From: Marinilabiliaceae bacterium ANBcel2
Lineage (GTDB): Bacteria > Bacteroidota > Bacteroidia > Bacteroidales > Marinilabiliaceae
Reading direction: 5' to 3'
DNA: 64,000 nucleotides
Assembly: GCA_029688995.1 (NCBI GenBank)
Contig: JARULA010000005.1
Location: 124,001 to 188,000, forward strand
Both the position numbers and the translations under genes were made by a program. Shown here piece after piece: positions 26,101 through 35,100 of the stretch. The notes below the pieces were generated by a model. It saw only the letters and a list, made by a program, of their open reading frames with translations. It was not told where the DNA came from and searched no databases. The stretch's first letter is position 1. Each line of letters opens with the position of its first letter.

Positions 26101-27147
26101 TTAATAATCCTGAGCTTCAACTTCAATATCAATAAAGAGACTTCCCGATTCATCCAGAGAGCGCTCAATATTTTTAGATGTTATATGAGGAACAGAAGGA
26201 ACATAATTATCCTTTACAGGAATAGTGCCTCCAAATATACCCACTGGCCCAATAGTTCCGGGAAAAGTTTCAGGATTTTCCAGCTTGTAATTCTCTTCAA
26301 AACTAAAATTGTCATCTATATAATCTATAAAAATATCGGGTATTGAAACATCAATAAAGTTTAACTCCCAGGTATTTTCGTTATCATCGGTAGGATCATA
26401 ATTGAAAATATTATTTAAAAATGTATTATTACTAACATCACTGTGAAATGTATAGCTGGAATTGTCGTAATTATAAATAACATTATTCTCAAAGAGAGCT
26501 CCTGAAATATTTAATATCATATATCTTGATTGAAAATTAGGTGTACGGTATCCCCTTCCCGAGATAATGTTATTGTGTATCCAGGCCGAATTATGAATAT
26601 TTCTCATAAGATTATAACTATTATTCTTAAGAATATTATTCCTGAAAATTAGTCCGTAACTACCTGCTCCATTAAAACCAGCAGTTAAAATACTCTCGGC
26701 TATAACAACATTCTTAGAGTAGCCATCTGAAGGCCCGGATAAAGATAAGCTTGAATTAAAAAAACAGCGTTTAAATTGTACATCATCAACCTTTTGACCG
26801 CTTCCAAAACTTACAGACCCCTCAAACAAAATACCCTCAAAATAACTGCCGGAAGCTTGTGAACGCAAATGTAACCCATTTAAACGTGTTACACCTGAAG
26901 CTTCTGTAGCTTCAGGATGAAATCCTGTTCCATAAACTACAATTTGCTTTTCAATAGTAGGCGCTGAATACTCCAATCCGGGCAGATATATAGTATCACC
27001 ATCAATTGCAGCCTCATAAGCTTTAGAAAATGCATCACTACCTCCAAAATATAAATATTCACCACTACTGCTTAAAGCCACCTGCTTTTGCGCGCTTACA
27101 CTCAATACCATAAGCAACAGACCAAATAAAGTAAAAAACTGTTTCAT
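26101..27147 (-). CDS. Secreted right-handed beta-helix protein A
   Basis: The 348-residue protein has a Sec signal (MKQFFTLFGLLLMVLSVSAQ) and a body of short repeating strands rich in Asn, Ser and hydrophobics (FRNNILKNNSYN, IHNNIISGRG, FENNVIYNYDN, FLNNIFNYD) typical of parallel beta-helix or pectate-lyase-like folds. A DGDTIYLPG motif near residue 48 occurs in many such proteins. No T9SS sorting domain is seen; it ends IDIEVEAQDY. It is paralogous to the next gene upstream. Such folds bind or cleave polysaccharides; no catalytic site could be identified. Confidence 0.7.
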   Translation of the reverse strand: MKQFFTLFGLLLMVLSVSAQKQVALSSSGEYLYFGGSDAFSKAYEAAIDGDTIYLPGLEYSAPTIEKQIVVYGTGFHPEATEASGVTRLNGLHLRSQASGSYFEGILFEGSVSFGSGQKVDDVQFKRCFFNSSLSLSGPSDGYSKNVVIAESILTAGFNGAGSYGLIFRNNILKNNSYNLMRNIHNSAWIHNNIISGRGYRTPNFQSRYMILNISGALFENNVIYNYDNSSYTFHSDVSNNTFLNNIFNYDPTDDNENTWELNFIDVSIPDIFIDYIDDNFSFEENYKLENPETFPGTIGPVGIFGGTIPVKDNYVPSVPHITSKNIERSLDESGSLFIDIEVEAQDY

Positions 27148-27189
27148 AATTTTTACGGGACTTAATTTGAATTAGTAAAATTATAGTTC

Positions 27190-28269
27190 TTATTTCTCTT
27201 GTGCTTCTACCTCTATATCAATATCAAGTTTACCAGCACTGCCAGTTTCAAAACTAATCCTGCTACTAACTATATAAGGCAGAGAAGGAACCGCATTAGC
27301 CTTAAATGGGAAAGCTCCTCCATAAATACCCGGCTCATTATAAATACCTAATTCTTGATCCACTAAAACCTTGTATAAGTCAGGATTCAATAAAGAGTAA
27401 TCATTATCATAATTAAAAACAGTATCATCAAAATTGGCAAATAATAAATCAGTGCTAACACTCATCCAATTCTCATATACACTATCATAATTACCAAAAG
27501 CTGAAGCCGAACAGTCAAAAATATTATACTCAAAAGTGTTATTGCTACAAGCTCGCTGAAAATAGTTAGGTGAATTTCGAGTATAGAGAATATTATAAGA
27601 GAACCTATTATTATCACAATTACCGATAAGATAACTATACCCTCCCCGATTAATAATTATATTATTACTTATAACATTACCATAACTATAATCGATATTA
27701 TAATTATATGAAGTTATTCGTCCACCTAAAATAGAGTTTGTAAGCAACACGCTTCTGGCATTGCGCAGTACAACTCCTTCCAATATAATAGATTCACGTA
27801 TTACTATCTGCTCACAATAGTTTGTCATCTGCGATAATGGAAAATTAACAATGCCAGATATGTGATTCCTGTTAAGAGTTATATTATTAACCGAAACATC
27901 AGTAACAACAGAAAAATCACCATTAATTGCAACTCCCTCTAAATAAAAATAATCAGCTCCACTATCAAGCACAATATCACCTGCAATAACTGAGCGCCCC
28001 GTTGCAGTTGTACCGTCAGGGTAATGACCTGCACCAAAAATTTTAATCTGCTTTGCTATTTTTTCAGGGGGATCAAAAGTTCCACCCGGCAATATAATAA
28101 CATCTCCATCTTTAGCTTCTTCATAAGCCTTTTGAAACCCCTCTGCACTATTAAAATAAGAGAAAGTGTCTCCACTTTTTAGAGTAACTGTAGACTGACT
28201 ATTAACATTTACAGTCGATAAAAAAAGAGAACTGATAAGAATCAATCCAAAAAGTAGTAATTTTTTCAT
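27190..28269 (-). CDS. Secreted right-handed beta-helix protein B (paralogue of A)
   Basis: The ATG at 28267-28269 (MKKLLLFGLIL) opens a good signal peptide, whereas the frame start six codons upstream does not. The 359-residue product has the same layout as its neighbour at 26101: AKDGDVIILPGGTFDPPEKIAKQIKIFGAGHYPDG, followed by Asn-rich beta-helix strands (ISNNIIINRGG, FSYNILYTRN, FEYNIFDCS), and ends LDIDIEVEAQEK. Sequence similarity between the two is visible along the length, so they arose by duplication. First gene of the leftward trio with the T9SS protein. Function unknown. Confidence 0.7.
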   Translation of the reverse strand: MKKLLLFGLILISSLFLSTVNVNSQSTVTLKSGDTFSYFNSAEGFQKAYEEAKDGDVIILPGGTFDPPEKIAKQIKIFGAGHYPDGTTATGRSVIAGDIVLDSGADYFYLEGVAINGDFSVVTDVSVNNITLNRNHISGIVNFPLSQMTNYCEQIVIRESIILEGVVLRNARSVLLTNSILGGRITSYNYNIDYSYGNVISNNIIINRGGYSYLIGNCDNNRFSYNILYTRNSPNYFQRACSNNTFEYNIFDCSASAFGNYDSVYENWMSVSTDLLFANFDDTVFNYDNDYSLLNPDLYKVLVDQELGIYNEPGIYGGAFPFKANAVPSLPYIVSSRISFETGSAGKLDIDIEVEAQEK

Positions 28270-28349
28270 CCGGATAAATTTTGTCAAAATTGATATTGTA
28301 ATAATTAAACTGTTAAAGTTTCAATTATACGCAAATAACAGATCCGGGA

Positions 28350-28388
28350 ATTGTCAAACTGTAAAATTATATTGTCAAATTGTAAAAT
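28350..28388. repeat. Two direct 18-bp repeats, 21-bp period, in divergent promoter region
   Basis: ATTGTCAAACTGTAAAAT (28350-28367) and ATTGTCAAATTGTAAAAT (28371-28388) differ at one base and start 21 bp apart, i.e. two helical turns. They lie in the 244-bp gap between the beta-helix operon and the CBM9 gene. This spacing is typical of tandem activator sites. No other signal is evident in the gap. Confidence 0.55.
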
Positions 28389-28513
28389 AGTATTCAATGC
28401 AATAATCCCGTTGCATCATTAATAGAGCATTCTTTACGAAATATAACAACTCACCATCATTTGTTTTAATATTTTTTCATATATTTAAAACAACTTTTTA
28501 AATATATTGAGAA

Positions 28514-29596
28514 ATGAAAAAGATTGTTATTGCATTTTTTATCCTAACTATTGGGATTAATAGTTTATTATCTCAGGTACGTCTTTTAGAAACTCCACCC
28601 AAAAGTTATGTCGTATATCGAGCAGCAGACTCTATTACCACCGATGGAAAATTAGATGAAGAGTCATGGCAAAATATCCCTTGGACCGAAGATTTTCAGG
28701 ATATCGAAGGATCTCTTAAGCCAGATCCTCACTATCGAACAAGAGTTAAAATGCTTTGGGATGAGAACTATTTTTATATAGCAGCTCAACTAGAAGAACC
28801 ACATATATGGGCCACATTCACTGAAAGGGAATCAATCATATTTCACGAAAACAATTTTGAAGTATTTATAGATCCCTCTGGCGATACCCACAACTATTAT
28901 GAATTAGAGATTAATGCACTGGGCACTATTTGGGATCTTATGCTCACAAAACCATACCGTAACGGAGGATTACCCATAAGTGCATGGGATGTAAGAGGTT
29001 TTAAATACGGTATTCATAAAGAAGGTACAATAAACGACCCCTCAGATGTAGATAAAATGTGGACAGTCGAAATGGCTTTTCCATGGAATATACTTGCTGA
29101 ATCAGCACCGGCCAAAAGAAAACCATCTTCGGGTGAGTATTGGAGAGTAAACTTTTCAAGGGTACAATGGAAACTTGATATTGTTAATGGGGAGTATCAA
29201 AAAAGAGTAAATCCGGAAACCGGAAAACCCTATCCCGAATATAACTGGGTATGGTCACCTCAGTGGGCGATTGATATGCATCGCCCAGAATTATGGGGGT
29301 ATGCACTTTTTTCAGATATAAAAGCAGGTGAAGGAACACAAACCTTTAAACTACCTAAAGATGAAAAAGTAAAATTCATATTAAGAGAGTTATATTATAA
29401 GCAACACAACTACAAAAGAGAAAACAACAAATTTGCACAATCGCTTAAAGAGCTAAATCCAAAAAACAAAAAGTTATATAAATTTATAAAGCCAAAGTTT
29501 GATATAGCAAAAACACGTTTCAAAATATCTGCTCCCACAACAGACAAAAGTGGCAAATGGCATATAACCGAAGATAGCAAAATATGGAGAGATTAA
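28514..29596 (+). CDS. Carbohydrate-binding family 9-like secreted protein
   Basis: The 360-residue protein has a Sec signal (to about residue 20), then the CBM9-like/DUF1083 sandwich: ITTDGKLDEESWQNIPW, RVKMLWDENYFYIAAQL, NNFEVFIDPSGDTHNYYELEINALGTIWDL, and WTVEMAFPW. The C-terminal 80 residues are basic and helical. Related modules bind sugars at chain ends and are frequent companions of glycoside hydrolases. It starts a plus-strand group with PNGase F, GH10-like and GH2 genes, so it may be part of N-glycan use. No catalytic residues are apparent. Confidence 0.8.
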   Translation: MKKIVIAFFILTIGINSLLSQVRLLETPPKSYVVYRAADSITTDGKLDEESWQNIPWTEDFQDIEGSLKPDPHYRTRVKMLWDENYFYIAAQLEEPHIWATFTERESIIFHENNFEVFIDPSGDTHNYYELEINALGTIWDLMLTKPYRNGGLPISAWDVRGFKYGIHKEGTINDPSDVDKMWTVEMAFPWNILAESAPAKRKPSSGEYWRVNFSRVQWKLDIVNGEYQKRVNPETGKPYPEYNWVWSPQWAIDMHRPELWGYALFSDIKAGEGTQTFKLPKDEKVKFILRELYYKQHNYKRENNKFAQSLKELNPKNKKLYKFIKPKFDIAKTRFKISAPTTDKSGKWHITEDSKIWRD

Positions 29597-29653
29597 AAAA
29601 AGAGATTGTATAATAGAATAGTAAACGAAATACCAAAATTAAAATATACTATT

Positions 29654-30715
29654 ATGAATTTTACAACTTTTATCACACTATTTTTACTAATCATATTTTA
29701 TGGATGTAGTAGCTCGGATGATACCCCGGAAAAAAATGGTAGCTCGGATGATACCCCGGAAAAAAATGATAAGCATACATATACAATAAGTACCTTTCAA
29801 GAAGAGCACCACGCTTTTGGTGAAGGGTTTTCTCAAAGAATCGAGAAAGAGTTTCACTTCCCTACAGATCCAACAAAAGTAGAAAAGATATTAATGTTTG
29901 TAAAGCTACGCTGCCCGGAACAATCGGGCTGTAATGCCTGGGATGTGTTTGCAAATGTTAAGGTAAAAGATCCAAAGAGAAATAAATGGTTCGAAATAGG
30001 AAGATATATAACCCCTTATGGAGTTGACAACTCACAATTAAGCAGAGGATTCATGATTGATGTAACAGATTTTAAAGAGATTCTCACAGGGGATGTTAAC
30101 CTAATGTCTTTTATAGAAGTGTGGGGTAACGATGGATGGTTAGTTTCAATCGATTTTGATGTTATTGAAGGCACCCCTGATTACAAATATATCTCTGTTG
30201 CTCCAATATTAGATTACACAACAAACTCTTTAGAAGGAGTTCCCTATGGAGTTGAACATGATTTTGAATTAAAAAAGAATATAACAATGCCTGATGAAGC
30301 AGAAAAAAGTGCTTTAAGAACAATAATTACAGGATGGGGACATGCAACACCTGTTGATCCCGACGGAAGACCATGTGCCGAATGGTGTTTTAGATCACAT
30401 AATATTTTAATTAATAATAAAACTCAATTTGTACATAATATGGATGCAATGGGTTGTGATGATAATCCTGTTCAACCACAATATGGTAATTGGGAGCCTG
30501 ACAGAGCCGGATGGTGCCCGGGTATGGAGGTGCCAATTAGAAAAGATTATTTTACAAAAGATATAAGTGGAGAGAGTTTTACATTTGAATATCAATTTGA
30601 AGAGTGGAGTAACAACTTTCAATCAGAAGCAGACAATCCCAATGCCTATTATGCTATCTCAACTTATATAGTAGTAAAAAGTAACAGCCCCATTGATATG
30701 CCTTTAGTAGAATAG
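29654..30715 (+). CDS. Peptide-N-glycosidase F (PNGase F) family lipoprotein
   Basis: The start at 29654 (ATG) opens a lipoprotein signal (FYGC, Cys18); the frame's earlier TTG at 29606 lies outside it. From residue 40 the sequence follows the two-domain Elizabethkingia PNGase F closely: FPTDPTKVEKILMFVKLRCP, EIGRYITPYG, GTPDYKYISV, GWGHATP, GNWEPDRAGWCPGM. The three catalytic acids of that enzyme (Asp60, Glu118, Glu206 of the mature form) correspond to Asp97, Glu155 and Glu243 here, and disulfide cysteines are also present. The enzyme cleaves the Asn-GlcNAc amide of N-glycoproteins. Unlike the classical secreted form this copy is membrane-anchored. Neighbouring glycosidases suggest complete N-glycan use. 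Confidence 0.93.
   Translation: MNFTTFITLFLLIIFYGCSSSDDTPEKNGSSDDTPEKNDKHTYTISTFQEEHHAFGEGFSQRIEKEFHFPTDPTKVEKILMFVKLRCPEQSGCNAWDVFANVKVKDPKRNKWFEIGRYITPYGVDNSQLSRGFMIDVTDFKEILTGDVNLMSFIEVWGNDGWLVSIDFDVIEGTPDYKYISVAPILDYTTNSLEGVPYGVEHDFELKKNITMPDEAEKSALRTIITGWGHATPVDPDGRPCAEWCFRSHNILINNKTQFVHNMDAMGCDDNPVQPQYGNWEPDRAGWCPGMEVPIRKDYFTKDISGESFTFEYQFEEWSNNFQSEADNPNAYYAISTYIVVKSNSPIDMPLVE
29711..29770 (+). repeat. Tandem 30-bp duplication in the PNGase F linker
   Basis: Units 29711-29740 and 29741-29770 match except for one base, and code twice for SSDDTPEKN right after the lipid-attachment cysteine. It lengthens the acidic linker between membrane and enzyme, in frame. Confidence 0.9.
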
Positions 30716-30732
30716 TATAAAATAATGATATT

Positions 30733-31848
30733 ATGAATCGCAGAAACTTTATTAAAAATACAGGATTAACAACCATCTCCTTATCATTAGCACCATTAAT
30801 TTTAAAATCTTGCTCTAAAACAGATGATGAAAGATTTAAAAACTATGCATGGATAACTCCACAAGCCGAATTACCCGATATAGAGTGGGCTTACATATTC
30901 AAACAGTTAAAAAACAACGGATTTACCGGTCTGTTTGTACAAATATACTCCTCACACAAAGCCTGGTATAAAACATCCAACTTACCAATGCAGGAGCCAC
31001 TGCTAGACCGGTTAATTCCTATTGCAAAAGATTCAGGAATTGAGCTGCACGCATGGATGTGGACAATGCCCAATAACAATCCATGGTATGTTAACAATCA
31101 TCCGGAGTTTTATGCAGTTAACGGTAAAGGTCAACCCTCCCATACAGATCCGGCTTATGTACAATATTATAAATTTATGTGTCCTAATCAACAGGGAGTG
31201 CAGGATTTTATCACTTCCAATGTTAATGAACTGTCTAACAAAGAAGGACTTGATGGTATTCACTTCGATTATATACGTCTTCCCGATGTTATTATTGCCG
31301 AAGCTCTTCAGCCGGTATATGACATAGTACAAGATAGAGAGTATCCCGAATATGACTACTGTTACTGTGAAGTATGCCGTAATCTTTTTAAAAAACAGAC
31401 AGGAATTGATCCTCTTAAAGATCTAAAAGATCCGTCAGCTAACCAACAATGGCTGCAATTTAGATATGACTCTGTCACTAATTTGGTAAACAAAAAACTT
31501 ATTCCACTGGTAAAAGAGTCGGGAAAACAGGCAACTGCTGCAGTGTTTCCAAACTGGGAAAGTGTTAGGCAAGAATGGAGTAAATGGAAAATGGATGCAT
31601 ATTTCCCAATGCTCTATCACAATTTTTACAATGAATCAATTGAATGGATAGGCGACAACCTAAAATCGCAAATAAATGCATTAAAATATCCGGCCCCCGT
31701 CTATTCCGGACTCTTCATTCCTTCTTTATCATCTTCCCAGTTAAAAGAGGCAATTAAAATATCGAGAAATTCAGGAGCATCAGGGATATCATTATTCTCA
31801 TATAATGATATGAATGACAAACATTTTAAGATAATAAAAAAGAGCTAA
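30733..31848 (+). CDS. GH10-like (GHL10/DUF187-type) putative glycoside hydrolase, Tat/lipoprotein signal
   Basis: The 371-residue protein opens with a twin-arginine-like signal (NRRNFIK) ending in LKSC (Cys27), so it may be exported folded and lipidated. The body is a TIM barrel of the YngK/GHL10 type: WAYIFKQLKNNGFTGLFVQIY, GIELHAWMWTMPNNNPWY, EGLDGIHFDYIRLP and AYFPMLYHNFY. The DGIHFDYIR segment with its Asp/His pair is the most conserved part of this family. Substrates of the family are poorly known. It follows PNGase F by 17 bp, so co-transcription is likely. Confidence 0.78.
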   Translation: MNRRNFIKNTGLTTISLSLAPLILKSCSKTDDERFKNYAWITPQAELPDIEWAYIFKQLKNNGFTGLFVQIYSSHKAWYKTSNLPMQEPLLDRLIPIAKDSGIELHAWMWTMPNNNPWYVNNHPEFYAVNGKGQPSHTDPAYVQYYKFMCPNQQGVQDFITSNVNELSNKEGLDGIHFDYIRLPDVIIAEALQPVYDIVQDREYPEYDYCYCEVCRNLFKKQTGIDPLKDLKDPSANQQWLQFRYDSVTNLVNKKLIPLVKESGKQATAAVFPNWESVRQEWSKWKMDAYFPMLYHNFYNESIEWIGDNLKSQINALKYPAPVYSGLFIPSLSSSQLKEAIKISRNSGASGISLFSYNDMNDKHFKIIKKS

Positions 31849-31870
31849 ATATAATTGCAAACAATTAACT

Positions 31871-32001
31871 AACTGCATTTTAGTTATACAAATCAATAAT
31901 AATTCACATCCTGAGTGAGTGTAGAGTACCGTTTAAACGTATTATTATTAATAATACAAGGTTTATTCATATTACTTTAGATTGGTTAACAAAATGCAGT
32001 T
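31871..32001. repeat. Distant inverted repeat (AACTGCATTTT / AAAATGCAGTT) upstream of GH2 gene
   Basis: The 11-base arms at 31871-31881 and 31991-32001 are perfectly complementary with 109 bp between. Inside lie the palindrome CGTTTAAACG (31930-31939) and an AT-rich palindrome. The 257-bp gap has no gene. A control region is likely, but no promoter consensus was identified. Confidence 0.4.
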
Positions 32002-32105
32002 TTTACTCTAAATCACTCTATCGATGGCAACTTTTTGTCAAAAAAGTTGAAAATATGTATAAGCCCTTTTTGTTTAATACCATATAGAAAATAAAAAGAG
32101 CAAAA

Positions 32106-35100
32106 ATGAAAAAAACATTATTAAGTCTGTCTCTATGTTTAATCATAGCAGTGGTAACTACCGGTCAAACAATTTTACCCGGTTATTTTTATAAAAAACA
32201 AAAAGCTCCATCGGGCAATGAGTGGGAATCTCCGCAAAAGCATGCATTAAATAAAGAACTGCCAAGAGCCTGGTTCTTCTCATTTGAGAATATAGAAAAT
32301 GCCCTTAAAATATTACCCGAGAACTCTAAATATTGGAAATCTCTTGACGGAGAGTGGAGTTTCAACTGGACAAAACATCCCGACCATCGTCCTGCACAAT
32401 TTTACCAACCATCATTCGATGTTTCATCATGGGACAATATTAATGTACCTTCAAACTGGAATGTAGAAGGTATTCAAAAAGATGGTAGCTTAAAATACGG
32501 AGTTCCCATATATGTGAATCAACCGGTAATTTTTCAGCATGAAGTTGCTGTAGATGATTGGCGCGGAGGAGTTATGAGAACACCACCCTCAAATTGGACA
32601 ACCTATAAGCATAGAAATGAGGTAGGTTCTTACAGAAGAAGCTTTGAAATACCCGACAACTGGGACGGCAGAGAAATATTCGTAAACTTTGATGGAGTTG
32701 ACTCCTTCTTTTATCTATGGGTTAACGGGCACTATGTTGGATTTTCTAAAAATTCAAGAAATGCTGCTGCATTCAACATCACAGAGTATATAAAAAAGGG
32801 AGAAAACGTTATAGCTGCAGAAGTTTATCGTAACTCAGACGGCTCTTTTCTTGAGGCACAGGATATGTTTCGCCTGCCCGGAATATATCGTACAGTATCA
32901 TTATACTCAACACCTAAAGTACACATCAGGGATATCAATATATTCCCCGATTTTGATGATGAATACAACAATGCCCGGTTAAAGATAAATACTAATATTA
33001 GAAACTTAAGTGACAACAGAGCACGCGGACATAAAATAGAATATACACTTTACAAAAATGAACTCTACTCAGATGCTACAACCAAAGTGAAAGGAGTATC
33101 AGCTACATCAAATGTAATCAGAGTTAATAAACAAGATGAAGTAATAGTTCCAGAGACAATAATGAAGGTGCCATCTCCCAAAAAATGGACGGCTGAGACC
33201 CCATACAGATATACATTAATTGCTGAACTAAAAGATCGACGTGACAGAACTATTGAAACAATATCAACTGATGTTGGATTCACAAAGGTAGAGATCAAAG
33301 ATACTTCAGCCGAAGATGATGAGTTCGGACTGGCAGGGAGGTATTTTTATGTTAATGGAGAAACGGTTAAACTTAAAGGTGTTAACAGGCACGAAACTAA
33401 TCCTGAATTAGGACACGCAATAACTCGCGAGCAGATGAAAGAGGAGATAATGCTCATGAAAAGAGCAAACATTAACCATGTAAGAAATGCCCATTATCCA
33501 ACCGATCCCTATTGGTACTACCTATGCAACAAATATGGAATATATCTTGAAGATGAAGCTAATATAGAATCACATCAATATTACTATGGAAAAGAGTCTC
33601 TTTCTCATCCCATAGAGTGGGAAGCTGCTCATGTAGCTCGAGTTATGGAGATGGTTCACAGCAATATAAACAATCCATCTATTGTTATTTGGTCGCTTGG
33701 CAATGAGGCCGGACCGGGAGACAATTTTGTATCGGCATACAACGCACTTAAAGAAGTTGACCCCACTCGTCCGGTCCAATACGAACGAAACAACGATATT
33801 GTGGATATGGGATCTAACCAATATCCATCCATAGCATGGATAAATGGTGCTGCAACAGGCACCTTCGATATTAAGTACCCCTTTCATATATCGGAGTATG
33901 CACACTCTATGGGTAATGCATGCGGAAATCTTGTAGATTACTGGAATGCAATAGAGAGCTCTAATTTTATATGTGGTGGAGCTATATGGGACTGGATAGA
34001 TCAAGCTATATACAATTATGATCCCGATACAGGTGAACGCTACTTTGGTTATGGAGGTGACTTTGGAGATACTCCCAATGACGGGCAATTTGTTCTTAAT
34101 GGGATTATTTTTGCAGATATGGAACCAAAACCACAGTTTTATGAAGTGAAAAAAGTTTATCAGTATGTAGATGTAGAGGCCATAGATATAAAGGAAGGTG
34201 AATTCGAGGTATTTAATAAAAACTACTATACAAATCTATCTAATTATGATCTTCACTGGTCGCTTAATAAAAACGGGAAAATAATAAGTTCGGGAAAGGC
34301 AGACATACATAATACCGCACCCCGATCAAAAAAGAAGATAACAATACCATACAACTACACCAGCTTTGAAGATTGCTCAGAGTACTTTATTGAATTTAAG
34401 TTCCTTTTAAATAAAAATAAACCTTGGGCAGAAACTAGTTATGTGCAAGCCGAAGAACAAATATTGTTAAAAAAAGCTACATCACGACCATCTATTGCTG
34501 ACATCACATCTAAAACTAAATCATCATCAATAGATCTTAAAAAAGTAAACGGTGATATAAAAAGAGTAAAAGGTGATAATTTTACAGCTGATTTTGATTT
34601 GAACAAAGGTACTATCCACAGCCTTATTTATGGAGATAACAACACTATAATAGAACCTGGTAATGGGCCTAAACTAAATGCAATTCGTGCTTTCGTAAAT
34701 AATGATAACTGGTTTTACACACAATGGTTCGAAAGAGGATTACATAATTTAAAACACAATGCAATATCACAAAACTTTTACGAAAGAGATGATGGTGCAA
34801 TTGTAGCTTCTTTTACAGTAGAGTCTCAAGCTCCTAACGCTGCCCGTATTCATGGAGGAACCAGCTCGGGACGAAATACTATTGAAGAGCTAACCAATAA
34901 TAAGTTTGGAGCAGATGATTTCAAGTTCACCACAAATCAAATTTGGACAATATATAAGGATGGTTCAATTGAGTTGCAGGCAAGTATTAGCAGTAATCAG
35001 GAAGGGTTTATTGTTCCGCGTTTAGGTTATAAAATGAAGCTGCCCCAAAATTACAAAAACTTCACCTATTATGGTCGCGGACCAATAGATAACTATCCGG

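Noticed and set aside
29606-29653. Longer N-terminus for PNGase F from TTG 29606
   Set aside because: The ATG at 29654 begins a standard lipoprotein signal; the extension would bury it.
33570-34088. 172-codon antisense ORF within the GH2 gene
   Set aside because: It lies opposite the catalytic barrel of a clear GH2 enzyme and has no recognisable domain, so it is a shadow frame.
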